A DNA stretch of 54,862 bases from Clostridium sp. AF27-2AA (GCF_003478505.1 NZ_QUFI01000022.1:251-55112); one strand, 5' to 3'; shown: positions 15,072 through 24,973, counted from the stretch's first letter. The notes: generated from the sequence alone by a model not told the origin. Numbers and translations: made by a program.

Positions 15072-15851
15072 ATGAAGGATTATATATTAGAGGTATGCGT
15101 GGACAGCGTGGAATCGGCACTGGCTGCCGAACGGGGTGGTGCAACACGCCTGGAATTGTGCGCTAACCTTGTAATTGGGGGAACGACGCCCGGCTATCCA
15201 TTATTTGAGCAGGTAAAAAAAGAAACAGGACTGCCGGTCCGGACGCTGATCCGTCCAAGGTTTGGTGACTTTTTATATACGCAATATGAGCATCGGCAGA
15301 TGCTTCAGGATATTCGCCATTTTGCGCAGGAAGGGGCAGAAGGAGTTGTGATTGGAAGCCTGAATGCAGATGGAACACTGAATACGGAGCAGATGCAGGA
15401 GATGATGGAAGCAGCAGGCAGCTGTGCAGTTACCATGCACCGTGCTTTTGATGTGTGTGCAGATCCGTTTGAAGCTTTGAAAAAGTCAGCAGAGCTGGGC
15501 GTGGATACGATCCTGACATCCGGTCAGGAGGCAGACTGCTTCGCCGGATGCTGGCTCCTTAAGAAGCTTGTGCAGCTTACAGATCAAAACTGGTCAGACA
15601 GCCGTAGAGTGACTATCCTTGCCGGGGCAGGCGTGACGTCTGCGAATATTGCAGAAATCGCGAAAAAAACAGGAGTGCGTGCCTTTCATATGTCCGGAAA
15701 AAGGCTGCTGGAGAGCGGTATGCGTTATCGGAATGAGCGTGTACATATGGGACTCGGGAGCCTGAGTGAATTTGAATGCTATCGCACAGATGAGGCAGAA
15801 ATCCGCCGTGCTGCGGAAATTCTGCGGACTCTCGGTGAGGATGGCAGATGA
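15072..15851 (+). CDS. cutC: CutC family protein
   Basis: A 259-residue TIM-barrel protein. Family marks are ILEVCVDSVESALAAERGGA, RLELCANLVIGGTTPGY, VRTLIRPRFGDFLYT, GVVIGSLNADG and MHRAFDVCADPFEAL. CutC has been linked to copper homeostasis, though direct copper handling is disputed. AGGAG precedes the start at 15072. The gene lies between MATE and Nudix genes and about 700 bp before a likely metal exporter, which suits a metal link but does not prove it. Confidence 0.93.
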   Translation: MKDYILEVCVDSVESALAAERGGATRLELCANLVIGGTTPGYPLFEQVKKETGLPVRTLIRPRFGDFLYTQYEHRQMLQDIRHFAQEGAEGVVIGSLNADGTLNTEQMQEMMEAAGSCAVTMHRAFDVCADPFEALKKSAELGVDTILTSGQEADCFAGCWLLKKLVQLTDQNWSDSRRVTILAGAGVTSANIAEIAKKTGVRAFHMSGKRLLESGMRYRNERVHMGLGSLSEFECYRTDEAEIRRAAEILRTLGEDGR

Positions 15852-15903
15852 GGCAGGATTTTGCGAAGCATTTTTACCAACCATGAAAAAGGAGCGTATT
15901 GGA

Positions 15904-16476
15904 ATGGACAGACAGGAACTGATGGAGTCAATAAGGACATATCAGCCTTTTAACGAGCAGGAGGAAATGGACAAGTCCCTGATCCTGAATTGGATCGAGA
16001 CTCAGGACGATGCATTTTCCCGGGATAATACCGTGGCACATATGACAGCCTCGGCCTGGGTGGTCAATAAGGATCGGAGCAGGGTTCTGATGGTGTATCA
16101 CAATATTTATGATTCCTGGTCCTGGCTTGGCGGTCATGCAGACGGTGAGACAGATCTGCTGGCAGTGGCGATCCGGGAGGTGAAGGAAGAGGCCGGAATT
16201 TCCGGTGTGCGCCCGGTGTCAGAGAAAATTTTTTCTTTGGAATCTTTGACGGTAGACGGACATGTGAAGCGGGGAAAATATGTATCCAGCCATCTGCATT
16301 TGAATGTGACATATCTTCTGGAAGCAGATTCAGAAGAGCAGGTTTTCGTGAAGGAAGATGAGAACAGCGGTGTGAGCTGGTTTACGCCGGAGGAAGCCCT
16401 GAAGAAATCCACAGAGCTCTGGTTTGTGGAGCGGGTATATGGAAAGCTTGTGGAGAAGATGAAGAAAAACAGTTAG
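15904..16476 (+). CDS. Nudix hydrolase
   Basis: A 190-residue protein. ATG 15904 is preferred because AAAGGAG (15888-15894) precedes it; upstream in-frame starts at 15766 and 15883 overlap CutC or lack a site. It reads SWSWLGGHADGETDLLAVAI then REVKEEAGI, the Nudix box of a subgroup with a GHADG loop one residue shorter than the standard box. A helical N-terminal part (about 45 residues) precedes the domain. The substrate is unknown; this subgroup is usually annotated only as a Nudix hydrolase. Confidence 0.87.
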   Translation: MDRQELMESIRTYQPFNEQEEMDKSLILNWIETQDDAFSRDNTVAHMTASAWVVNKDRSRVLMVYHNIYDSWSWLGGHADGETDLLAVAIREVKEEAGISGVRPVSEKIFSLESLTVDGHVKRGKYVSSHLHLNVTYLLEADSEEQVFVKEDENSGVSWFTPEEALKKSTELWFVERVYGKLVEKMKKNS

Positions 16477-16535
16477 AATCCACATAAAAATCACACATCT
16501 TTCTGCTAAAATTCACGCCAGGAGGTGCGAATAAC

Positions 16536-18032
16536 GTGAATATCAGCAGAAAAAGACTTTACATTGACGGTATGACGTGCGTTAACTGTCAGAATAAAAT
16601 AGAACAGGTGTTAAAAAAGACACCAGGCGTTGAGAGTGCGAAGGTCAGTTATCAGAAGGGAACGGCAGACATTGCTTTTGATCCGGACTGGGTGACGCTG
16701 GAAGAACTCCGGCAGGTAATCCGTGGGGCAGGATATGAGGTTCTGTTGGAACCGGCTGTCAGAAAACCGGATTTCGGAAGGACAGCGACCCTTCTGATTC
16801 TGATCTTTTTTCTTTACCGGATGCTGCAGCACTCCGGCATTCTGAATTTGCTGGTTCCGAGTGAACTTGCGGATACCGGGATGGGATATGGGATGCTTTT
16901 TCTCATTGGAATCCTTACCTCGGTGCATTGCATTGCCATGTGCGGGGGCATCAATCTGTCCCAGTGCATTCCACGGAGCGCCGGAAAAGAGGACAGCAGA
17001 TTTGGTGCATTTCGGTCTGCTGTTTTGTATAACCTGGGACGCGTGATTTCTTACACGGGAATCGGATTTTTGCTGGGACTTGCGGGAATGCTGGTCGGAG
17101 AAACCTATGGAGCAGGAATCTCTCCGTTTTTCCAGGGAATCTTAAAAATGGCTGCCGGTGTGTTCATGGTGATCCTGGGAATCAACATGCTGGGAATTTT
17201 TCCATGGCTGCGGCGGTTTCAACTGCAGCTTCCGCGGTTTCTGGTCAGAAACGTGAACCGGAAAAAGGCCGGAAGCAGTCAGCCATTTGTGATCGGTCTG
17301 TTAAATGGCATGATGCCATGCGGGCCGCTCCAGTCCATGCAGATCGTGGCGCTGGCATCGGCAAATCCATTTGCCGGAGCATTGTCCATGCTGGCATTCA
17401 GCCTGGGTACGGTACCGCTGATGCTGGGACTCGGTTCCTTTGTGGCTATGCTGGGAAAACGTCTTTCTGCAAAGGTGATGGAGACCGGCGCGGTTCTGGT
17501 GGTCGTGCTGGGCCTTGCGATGCTGTCCCAGGGAGGCAATCTGTCCGGGCTTTTTTACAGCGGAATGGAATGGAACGCGGCAGGGCAGCAGGTGTATGCA
17601 GTCTCCGGAGAGGCTGAACCGGATACAAGTGCTTCAGAAACGAATGATCTTGGTGCAACGGCTGAGGATGGAGTTCAGATCATAGAGAGCACACTCACTG
17701 GCGGCCGCTATCCGAATATTACCGTAACAGCAGGAATTCCGGTCCGTTGGATTATCCAAGTGCCGAAGGGAGCTTTAAACGGCTGCAATTACCGCATGCT
17801 GCTCAACGCCTACGGAATTACCCACACGTTTTCCGAAGGCGAAAATATCATTGAATTTACCCCGGAAAAGACAGGAACCGTTCCCTACACTTGCTGGATG
17901 GGCATGATTCGTGGTAATATTTTTGTGACAGATGGAACCGGTGAGGCACCGGAAATTTCTGACGCACAGCCGGATACCGGAGCTGGAAACTTTGGAAGTT
18001 CGGGTATGGGCTGCTGTGGAGGCGGTTTCTGA
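16536..18032 (+). CDS. HMA-TauE/SafE-cupredoxin fusion, probable metal (copper) exporter
   Basis: A 498-residue fusion. GTG 16536 follows AGGAGGTGCGAATAAC. Residues about 7-70 form a heavy-metal-associated domain with the GMTCVNC site (Cys15, Cys18). A six-helix DsbD/SafE-like membrane region follows, with conserved Cys in HCIAMCGGINLSQC and GLLNGMMPCGPLQSMQ. After a polar linker the C-terminal third resembles a cupredoxin (NITVTAGIPVRWIIQVPKG ... YTCWMGMIRGNIFV, with Cys and Met as copper ligands). The tail ends in GMGCCGGGF, a further possible metal site. The domain set fits moving copper or another soft metal across the membrane. A two-component system follows on the same strand. Confidence 0.88.
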   Translation: MNISRKRLYIDGMTCVNCQNKIEQVLKKTPGVESAKVSYQKGTADIAFDPDWVTLEELRQVIRGAGYEVLLEPAVRKPDFGRTATLLILIFFLYRMLQHSGILNLLVPSELADTGMGYGMLFLIGILTSVHCIAMCGGINLSQCIPRSAGKEDSRFGAFRSAVLYNLGRVISYTGIGFLLGLAGMLVGETYGAGISPFFQGILKMAAGVFMVILGINMLGIFPWLRRFQLQLPRFLVRNVNRKKAGSSQPFVIGLLNGMMPCGPLQSMQIVALASANPFAGALSMLAFSLGTVPLMLGLGSFVAMLGKRLSAKVMETGAVLVVVLGLAMLSQGGNLSGLFYSGMEWNAAGQQVYAVSGEAEPDTSASETNDLGATAEDGVQIIESTLTGGRYPNITVTAGIPVRWIIQVPKGALNGCNYRMLLNAYGITHTFSEGENIIEFTPEKTGTVPYTCWMGMIRGNIFVTDGTGEAPEISDAQPDTGAGNFGSSGMGCCGGGF

Positions 18033-18145
18033 TCTGTTTTCAGATGGTTCTGGCGGAAAAATAGAACTTACAGCAGAAAAGAACAGACGAAATTGCAGGA
18101 GAAAGCGGGATGCCAGAAGAGAGCGGAGTGTCAGGAGGAAGCAGG

Positions 18146-18850
18146 ATGACGGGCGGGAAAAACATACTGGTTGTAGACGATGAACAAATGATCCGGGAGG
18201 CGCTGACCTCATATCTGGAAAAGCAGGGCTGCCATGTGTTTCAGGCGGAAACCGGGCGGGAAGCGCTGCAGGTCTTTCAGAGAGAATCGGTTTCGTTTGT
18301 GATCCTGGATCTGATGCTTCCCGACCTTTCCGGAGAAGAAGTCTGTATTCAGATCCGCAAAGAGTCCCGGGTGCCGGTCATTATGCTCACGGCAAAGACC
18401 ATGGAAACAGATATGCTGAATGGTCTGGATATCGGGGCGGATGACTATATTACCAAGCCTTTCAGCCTGAAAAATCTGTATACCCGGATGCAGGCAGTCT
18501 GGCGGCGGACGCTGGAGCCTCCAGTACCTGTTTCCAGCCGTGTGTCCTGGAATCACGGTGATCTTGTGATCGACCAGGATCGAAAGGAGGTCTGCAAACA
18601 GGAGAAACCGATTGCGGTTACCCCCATCGAGTGGAAGCTTCTGAATGCTTTCACCCGGTATCCGCAGAAGGTATTCACACGGGAAGACCTCATTGAGCTG
18701 GCCTTCGGCCTGGATTTTTCCGGCTATGACCGGGTGATCGATACCCATGTGAAGAACCTGCGCAAGAAGCTGGAGGACGATCCCAAACAGCCGGTTTATA
18801 TCTGCACGGTTCACGGAATGGGATATAAATTCGGAGGTTTTAGGGAATGA
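18146..18850 (+). CDS. OmpR/PhoB-type response regulator
   Basis: A 234-residue regulator. ATG 18146 is chosen since AGGAGG (18133-18138) lies 7 nt upstream; an earlier in-frame ATG at 18110 gives an unusual extension. The receiver holds DDE (11-13), the phosphorylated Asp55 (VILDLMLPDLSG) and Lys in TKPFS. The winged-helix C-terminal DNA-binding domain ends with DTHVKNLRKKLEDDP and VHGMGYKF. The stop overlaps the ATG of the sensor kinase (ATGA). Possible targets are the flanking metal exporter and ABC exporter. Confidence 0.95.
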   Translation: MTGGKNILVVDDEQMIREALTSYLEKQGCHVFQAETGREALQVFQRESVSFVILDLMLPDLSGEEVCIQIRKESRVPVIMLTAKTMETDMLNGLDIGADDYITKPFSLKNLYTRMQAVWRRTLEPPVPVSSRVSWNHGDLVIDQDRKEVCKQEKPIAVTPIEWKLLNAFTRYPQKVFTREDLIELAFGLDFSGYDRVIDTHVKNLRKKLEDDPKQPVYICTVHGMGYKFGGFRE

Positions 18851-20253
18851 AACAGAAGATCAGCGCTCAGCTGGCAGCAGGCTTTGCCTTTATTGTCCTG
18901 ATTACGGTTGCGGTTATCAGCGTCACGGCCAATGGCCTGATCAGCCGTCAGTTTGAGCAGTATGTGGCGCAGCAGCGGAAAATGTCATCGGAGCAGCTGG
19001 CCCAGTCCTTATCCTTTCAGTATCATGCGGAAGATGGAACCTGGAATGTAGACTATATCCATGGTCTTGGCATGTATGCCCTGAAAGACGGGTATCTGAT
19101 CCGGCTGAGTGATGCAGAGGGTCAGGTGATCTGGGATGCGGAGAACCATGATATGACGCTGTGCCATCAGATCATGCAGGATATCCGTACACAGATGGCG
19201 GAAAAACGACCAGAGTTAGATGGGAATTTTGAAACGCACCATTATGAGGTAAAGCAGAGCAATGCGGTGATCGGATATCTCGATGTAAGCTATTACAGCC
19301 CTTACTATTTAAATGAGAGTGATTTCCGGTTCCTGGATTCTTTAAACCGGATTCTTCTGGTGGTGGGAATCTGTGCCGCAGTGGCTGCGGCTGCGGCAGG
19401 CGCGGTACTTGCAAAGAGTTTATCCGTTCCGTTGCTTAAGGTGACAGAAATGACCCGGAAAATATCAGAGGGAGATTATGGGATGCGTCTTGAAAATGGA
19501 AACAGGCAGACACAGGAGCTTGTGGAGTTAAGCAGCGCAGTCAATCACATGGCGGAGAGCCTGGAACGGCAGGAGACGCTTCGCAGGCGTTTGACTTCCG
19601 ATGTGGCCCATGAACTCCGCACCCCGGTGGCGAATGTTTCCCTGAATCTGGAAATGATGCTGGATGAGGTCTGGGAACCAACGAAAGACCGGCTGCAGAG
19701 CTGCTATGAGGAGCTGGGCCGGATTTCTGGCATTATTTCTGATCTGGAGAAGCTCCGGCAGATGGAAACCGAAAATATGAATCTGGAACTGGAACCGGTG
19801 AATCTTCTGGAACTGGCGCAGGCCGTGGAGACAGCGTTTGAGCCGGACTTAAAAAAGAAAAAGCTCACCTGTGAAGTGAGCGGGGAAGCAGCGGCAGTGA
19901 TGGGGGACCAGAGGCGGCTGCATCAGGTTATCTTCAACCTGGTTTCCAATGCGGTAAAATATTCCACCGAAGGTGGAACGATTCAGATCCGGGTGAAACA
20001 GGAGAAACACAAGGCAGTCCTGATCGTAGAAGATCAGGGAATTGGCATGGCAGAGGAAGAACTGCCACTGATCTTTGAACGGTTTTACCGGACTGATCTT
20101 TCCCGCAGTCGCAAAACTGGGGGAGCTGGAATTGGCCTTGCGATTGTGAAGGCCATCGTTCAGGCCCATCAGGGTACGGTGACAGTTACAAGTAAGGTGG
20201 GCTGTGGAAGCCGGTTTACGGTCACGCTGCCAGCGGGAGAGGAGACACGCTGA
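18847..20253 (+). CDS. Sensor histidine kinase
   Basis: A 468-residue membrane kinase, partner of the regulator it overlaps by 4 nt. Two membrane segments (about residues 8-30 and 168-190) bracket an extracellular sensor of roughly 135 residues. A HAMP linker (SLSVPLLKVTEMTRKISEGD) leads to the H-box with His255 (DVAHELRTPVAN), then N, G1, F and G2 boxes (NLVSNAVKYS, DQGIGM, FERFYR, GAGIGLAI). All motifs are intact. The signal is unknown; no metal-binding motif stands out in the sensor part. Confidence 0.95.
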   Translation: MKQKISAQLAAGFAFIVLITVAVISVTANGLISRQFEQYVAQQRKMSSEQLAQSLSFQYHAEDGTWNVDYIHGLGMYALKDGYLIRLSDAEGQVIWDAENHDMTLCHQIMQDIRTQMAEKRPELDGNFETHHYEVKQSNAVIGYLDVSYYSPYYLNESDFRFLDSLNRILLVVGICAAVAAAAAGAVLAKSLSVPLLKVTEMTRKISEGDYGMRLENGNRQTQELVELSSAVNHMAESLERQETLRRRLTSDVAHELRTPVANVSLNLEMMLDEVWEPTKDRLQSCYEELGRISGIISDLEKLRQMETENMNLELEPVNLLELAQAVETAFEPDLKKKKLTCEVSGEAAAVMGDQRRLHQVIFNLVSNAVKYSTEGGTIQIRVKQEKHKAVLIVEDQGIGMAEEELPLIFERFYRTDLSRSRKTGGAGIGLAIVKAIVQAHQGTVTVTSKVGCGSRFTVTLPAGEETR

Positions 20254-20276
20254 GCGTGGAAAAATAATCAATTATA

Positions 20277-20305
20277 TTGCTGCATCTGGTGAAAACGGCT
20301 ATACT
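20277..20305 (+). promoter_or_regulatory. Promoter of the ABC exporter pair
   Basis: TTGCTG (20277-20282), 17 nt, TATACT (20300-20305). It gives a leader of about 85 nt with a GC-rich inverted repeat (GCGGC ... GCCGC, about 20322-20357). Confidence 0.6.
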
Positions 20306-20398
20306 AATAGATAAATGCGTTGCGGCAAAAGCGGAGCGGGAACGATCCCTGCGCCGCATATGCTGAGAAAATAAGAGAAAGTTGAGGGGAAACAAAAC

Positions 20399-22138
20399 AT
20401 GCTTTTCATGAACAAAACACTGCTGCGCCTGGCCCGGGGTCTCTGGCTCTGGATCCTGGCTATTGCCGGTGTGAGCTTTCTGACGCTGGTCGGTACTACA
20501 GCGCTGGCTGAGATCATTGCCGGATTCCTGAGCAGTCTGTTTGAGCCGCAGGAGGCGCTGTCATCGGCGGGCAGTGCCATCCGTGGGGCACTTCTGGTGG
20601 CACTGTTCACATTCTGTGCACAGATGGGGAAGGGACTGCTGGAATACAAGACAGCAGCCGAAGCGAGAACCAGTATGCGCCGTATGATCTTTTCCAGGGT
20701 ACTGGAGCTGGATGCAGGAGGCATTGAAAAGATCGGACCGGTTTCGGCTATCACTGCTTCGGTGGATGCGGTGGAGCAGATGCAGATGTATTTCAGCACT
20801 TATCTGCCGAGCCTGATCTGCAGCATTCTGGCGCCGGTTTATCTGTTCTTTCATTTAAAAAACATTTCCATGCCGGTGGCTCTGCTGCTTTTGGCCGTTT
20901 CTCTGGTGTTGCTTCCGGTGAACAATCTGTTCCGCTGTCGGATTGAGCAGATCCGAAAGACTTACTGGAAATCCCTGGATGATATGACCGGCTACTATAT
21001 GGACAGCCTGCGGGGACTGACCACGCTGAAGCTCTTTGACCGGGATCAGGAGCATTCCCGGATTTTAGGGGAGAAGGCAGATATTTTAAACTACAACATC
21101 AACTGTTTTATGAAGGTCAACTTTACGTCCTTTCTGGTAACGGAAGCCATGATTTACGCAGCGATTCTGTTTGCACTGGTAAATTCCGCTGGCCGCATTG
21201 CGGATGGCAGCATGACCATTGCTCAGGCTTTGATTGTGCTGATGCTTTCCTACAGCTATTTCTCTGCCGCAAAGGAGCTGATGAACGCTTCTCACAGCGC
21301 GCTGACAGCGATTGCAGCAGCGGGCAAGGTAGAAGAGATTCTGGATACTGACACATCCCGTCCTTATGATCCGGCCCTTCCGGCAGATCCGAAACAGTTC
21401 GAGGGAATCCGCATGGATCATGTTTCTTATGGCTATGAAGGCAGGAGCAGGGCCTTGCAGGATATTTCCCTGACGGTTCCGAAGGGAAAGACCGTGGCTA
21501 TGGTGGGCTTATCTGGCTGTGGAAAGTCCACAACGGCGTCTCTGCTGATGCGGTTCTGTGATCCGTTATCTGGCAACATCTATATAGAAGGAAAAGACTA
21601 TTGCAGCATGAAGCCGGAGGAGCTGCGAAAGCACATTGCCATGGTGCCGCAGCAGGTCAATCTGTTTTCCGGCACGATCCGGGAGAACCTGCTGTTAGCG
21701 GACCCGGGAGCAAAGGATGCTGCGCTTTTAGAGGCATTGGAAGAAGCGGGACTGGGCGCTTTTATCCGCTCCCAGAGTAAGGGGCTGGATTCCGATGTTG
21801 GAAATGCCGGAAGCTCTTTATCTGGCGGACAGCGCCAGAAGATGGGCATTGCCCGGGCGCTGCTTTCCAGGGCAGAGTATATGATCTTTGATGAGGCGAC
21901 ATCCAGCGTGGATCCGCAGAGTGAGAAAGAAATCTGGGAAACCATCGGACATCTGGCCGAGAGCCGGACGCTCATCATTATTTCCCACCGCATGTCCTCC
22001 GTGCAGAATGCAGACTGCATTTATGTGCTGAGAGATGGCAGGGTGGCCCAGCATGGGACCCATGAAGCCCTGATGGCAGAGGGGGGACTTTACAAAGAGC
22101 TGGTGGTACGCCAGCAGGCAATGGAGGTGGCAAAATGA
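20399..22138 (+). CDS. ABC exporter subunit, CydD-like (membrane + ATPase)
   Basis: A 579-residue half-transporter: six membrane helices (about 1-300) fused to an ATPase. Walker A is GLSGCGKST, the signature LSGGQRQ and Walker B MIFDEATS with the catalytic Glu present. It overlaps the next half-transporter gene by 4 nt (ATGA), so they form a heterodimer. The pair resembles CydDC, which exports cysteine and glutathione, but no cydAB oxidase genes are near. The general group also holds peptide and drug exporters. GAGGGG precedes the start; the substrate is open. Confidence 0.88.
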   Translation: MLFMNKTLLRLARGLWLWILAIAGVSFLTLVGTTALAEIIAGFLSSLFEPQEALSSAGSAIRGALLVALFTFCAQMGKGLLEYKTAAEARTSMRRMIFSRVLELDAGGIEKIGPVSAITASVDAVEQMQMYFSTYLPSLICSILAPVYLFFHLKNISMPVALLLLAVSLVLLPVNNLFRCRIEQIRKTYWKSLDDMTGYYMDSLRGLTTLKLFDRDQEHSRILGEKADILNYNINCFMKVNFTSFLVTEAMIYAAILFALVNSAGRIADGSMTIAQALIVLMLSYSYFSAAKELMNASHSALTAIAAAGKVEEILDTDTSRPYDPALPADPKQFEGIRMDHVSYGYEGRSRALQDISLTVPKGKTVAMVGLSGCGKSTTASLLMRFCDPLSGNIYIEGKDYCSMKPEELRKHIAMVPQQVNLFSGTIRENLLLADPGAKDAALLEALEEAGLGAFIRSQSKGLDSDVGNAGSSLSGGQRQKMGIARALLSRAEYMIFDEATSSVDPQSEKEIWETIGHLAESRTLIIISHRMSSVQNADCIYVLRDGRVAQHGTHEALMAEGGLYKELVVRQQAMEVAK

Positions 22139-23802
22139 AGCGAAAATTCAGTTATTCGATGAAAGAGATGAATTACCGCCTTCTGATGATGGGACGCCCA
22201 ATCTGGAAATATATTGGCATCTCCACGCTGGCCAGTACCCTTGGAGCCCTGTCCCATATGGGACTGATGGGCTTTGGAGCCCTGTGGCTTCTGGCTGCGG
22301 CGGGATTTTGTGATGGAGCCGGAATTTATGCGGCCCTGACGGCAGTTTGCGCGGTTCTGATCGCGGTCTGCCGCTACTTGGAGGGTGTGTTTTCCCATCT
22401 GGGTGCTTATGGCATTCTGGCAAAGATGCGGGTGCATCTGTTCGATGCCATCGACCGCATCGCTCCGGCGTATCTGATCGGGCGGAAGACTGGTGATGTG
22501 ATGAACATTGCGGTGTCGGACATTGAGACGCTGGAATACTTTTTTGCCCACACCATCGGGCCGATGGTTACGGTCATTCTGCTTCCGACGACAACGGTGG
22601 TGATCGCCTGGTGTGTAAATCCGCTGTATGCCCTGGTGCTGATCCCAATCTACCTGATCATCAGCGTGGTGCTTCCGCTTGTGGCATTAAAGGCAGGTAG
22701 GGGGATCGGCATGCGTTACCGGGAACAGCTGGGAGATTTGAAGTCTAAGATTCTGGAGAGTGTCTACAGCATCCGGGACATCCAGATTTTCGGCGCGGGA
22801 CAGCGCCGGATGCAGGTGGTGGAACAGGCCAATGGGAAGGTGAATCAGGCAGCTCTGGGGCTGACTTTGCACCGCCAGACCATAGCATCCTTCCCGAACT
22901 TTTTTGTGTACCTGGCAAGAATCCTGATTCTGGTGTGTGCCGGCGTGCTGGCATCCCGCGGCATCAATCATCCGGTGGGAACCATTGCCCTGTCCTTTGC
23001 GGCAACGGCTTCTCTGTCCTCCACCTTCAGTCTGACCTTTGTGGTGACGAGCCTGCTGGAGAGCTATGCGGCGGCAGAACGTATCTTTAAAATTGAAGAT
23101 GCAGAGCCGGAGACCAGGGAACCGGAGCATCCGATTTTCTGCGGCGAGATCGAGACCATTGAGTTCCGGGATGTGACCTTTACTTATCCGGGTACACAGA
23201 AAAATATCCTGGAGCATTTTGATTATATCATCAAAAAAGGGGACCGGGTCGGCATTGCCGGGGAGTCCGGTGCGGGAAAATCCACGATCCTGCGTCTGCT
23301 TCTGCGGTTTTATGCGCCGACAAAAGGGCAGATCCTTATCAATGGAATCCCGATTGAGCAGATCAGCTTTACGGAATTGCATCAGCGTATCGCGTTTCTG
23401 GAACAGGATACCTACCTGTTTGACGCGACGATCGCGGAAAATATTGGTATTGCAAAGCCGGATGCTGCGGTGGAAGAGATCAAAACCGCAGCAAAACGTG
23501 CCGGAATCGCAGAGTTTATTGAAACTCTGCCAGATGGCTATGACACCGATATGGGGCAGATGAGCGCGCGGCTTTCCGGCGGAGAGCGTCAGCGTATCGG
23601 CATTGCGCGGGTGCTTCTCAGAAATCCGGATGTCTGCCTGATGGACGAGCCGTCCAGCGCGCTGGATGCACTGCACGAGAAGGAATTGCTGCATACCCTG
23701 GAGACAGAGTACGCGGGAAAGACGCTGTTGTTGATTTCTCACCGTGCAAGCACGCTGACAGGTTGTGAGTGGATCCTGAATGCAGAGAAATTCCGGCATT
23801 AG
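22135..23802 (+). CDS. ABC exporter subunit, CydC-like (membrane + ATPase)
   Basis: A 555-residue half-transporter, second subunit of the heterodimer. The membrane part has about six helices. The ATPase has Walker A GESGAGKST, signature LSGGERQ and Walker B CLMDEPSSALD, so neither site of the pair is obviously degenerate. Start ATG overlaps the previous stop. The 3' end overlaps by 4 nt the end of the convergent methionine-synthase-like gene, with no terminator between, so opposing transcripts would collide. Confidence 0.88.
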   Translation: MKRKFSYSMKEMNYRLLMMGRPIWKYIGISTLASTLGALSHMGLMGFGALWLLAAAGFCDGAGIYAALTAVCAVLIAVCRYLEGVFSHLGAYGILAKMRVHLFDAIDRIAPAYLIGRKTGDVMNIAVSDIETLEYFFAHTIGPMVTVILLPTTTVVIAWCVNPLYALVLIPIYLIISVVLPLVALKAGRGIGMRYREQLGDLKSKILESVYSIRDIQIFGAGQRRMQVVEQANGKVNQAALGLTLHRQTIASFPNFFVYLARILILVCAGVLASRGINHPVGTIALSFAATASLSSTFSLTFVVTSLLESYAAAERIFKIEDAEPETREPEHPIFCGEIETIEFRDVTFTYPGTQKNILEHFDYIIKKGDRVGIAGESGAGKSTILRLLLRFYAPTKGQILINGIPIEQISFTELHQRIAFLEQDTYLFDATIAENIGIAKPDAAVEEIKTAAKRAGIAEFIETLPDGYDTDMGQMSARLSGGERQRIGIARVLLRNPDVCLMDEPSSALDALHEKELLHTLETEYAGKTLLLISHRASTLTGCEWILNAEKFRH

Positions 23803-24914
23803 TTCCAGACTTCCTCAGCGATTTCTTTCACGAGTGCCAGCTTCTTCCACTGATCCTCATCTGTTACAAGATTTCCTTCTTCGGTGGAAGCAAAGCCGCA
23901 CTGCGGGCTTAAGGCCAGCTGCCCTAACGGCACATAGTTTGCTGCTTCATGAATGCGGGCAATGACGTCCTCTTTGTTTTCCAGCGTGGCTTCTTTGGAG
24001 GTAACAAGGCCGAGAACGACCTTCTGTTTGCCGATGTAGCGCAGCGGTTCAAAGCCGCCTGCGCGGTCACTGTCATACTCCAGGAAGAAACCGTCTACAT
24101 TGCAGTGACCGAACAGGATCTCTGCTACTGGCTCGTATCCGCCGGAGGAGGACCAGGTGGAACGGAAGTTGCCGCGGCAGATGTGCATGGTAATGGTCAT
24201 ATCTTCAGGTTTTGCTTCCAGCACCTTGTTGAGTACGTAGACATATTTGCGTCCGATCTCATCGACATCGATGCCGCGCTCGGCATAGGCTTTGCGTTTC
24301 TCGGCAGAGCAGAACTCGCCCCAGGAGGTATCATCCAGCTGGAGATAGCGACAGCCTGCGGCATAGAATGCTTTTACGGCTTTCTGGTAAGCTGCGGCAA
24401 GATCATCTAACAGCACCTGCTCATCCTTGTAGCGCTCGATGGGCTGATAATTGGTCTCACGGATACAGCAGATCAGATGCAGCATGGACGGAGACGGGAT
24501 GCACTGCTTCGGCTGAATGCCATCCGCAGTGATGCTCTTCAGGAAACGGAAGTGCTTCAGAAATGGATGGTCCTCCGGAAAGTCCAGCTTGTCCACAATT
24601 CTGACGGTTTCTGCCTTTGGCTGAAATCCCTTGAAGGCTACGGAAAAGTGCTCGGATTTGACTTTCTGAGTGCCGGTCAGTCCCCAGAGAAAGTCCATGT
24701 GCCAGAAGGAACGGCGGTATTCACCATCTGTGACAGTCTTGAGGCCAACGTGTTCCTCCTTCTGTACTAAACCGCGGATCTCAGTGTCCTCTACTTTAGA
24801 CAGTTCTTCGGCGGAGATGGAACCGGATGCAAACTTTGCGCGGGCTTCGTGAATGGCAGCAGTGCGCAAGAAGCTGCCGACAATATCATAACGGTATGGA
24901 GCGGGATTTTTCAT
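23799..24914 (-). CDS. Cobalamin-independent methionine synthase-like protein (MetE C-terminal family)
   Basis: A 371-residue single-domain protein (start at 24914 on the minus strand, AAAGGAC upstream). It corresponds to the catalytic C-terminal barrel of MetE, as in B. subtilis YxjG/YxjH: PYRYDIVGSFLRT start, VGLKTVTDGEYRRSFWHMDF, YLQLDDTSWGEF, MHICRGNFRS (zinc ligands His and Cys) and LSPQCGFAS (zinc Cys). It likely transfers a methyl group to homocysteine or a similar thiol; the donor is uncertain because the N-terminal folate-side domain is missing. It has its own promoter and is divergent from ogt. I saw no SAM riboswitch in its short leader. Confidence 0.9.
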   Translation of the reverse strand: MKNPAPYRYDIVGSFLRTAAIHEARAKFASGSISAEELSKVEDTEIRGLVQKEEHVGLKTVTDGEYRRSFWHMDFLWGLTGTQKVKSEHFSVAFKGFQPKAETVRIVDKLDFPEDHPFLKHFRFLKSITADGIQPKQCIPSPSMLHLICCIRETNYQPIERYKDEQVLLDDLAAAYQKAVKAFYAAGCRYLQLDDTSWGEFCSAEKRKAYAERGIDVDEIGRKYVYVLNKVLEAKPEDMTITMHICRGNFRSTWSSSGGYEPVAEILFGHCNVDGFFLEYDSDRAGGFEPLRYIGKQKVVLGLVTSKEATLENKEDVIARIHEAANYVPLGQLALSPQCGFASTEEGNLVTDEDQWKKLALVKEIAEEVWN

Positions 24915-24973
24915 GTGTTCGTGTCCTTTCTGAGCTGCGAGATCATCCGTGGCTCATTTGTTTTTGTACGTTC

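Noticed and set aside
22687..23799. 370-residue minus-strand open frame opposite the second ABC exporter gene
   Set aside because: The plus-strand frame has complete ABC motifs; the minus frame is a shadow with no motif.
23949..24410. 153-residue plus-strand frame opposite the MetE-like gene
   Set aside because: The minus-strand protein has the zinc site and full family length; this frame is its shadow.
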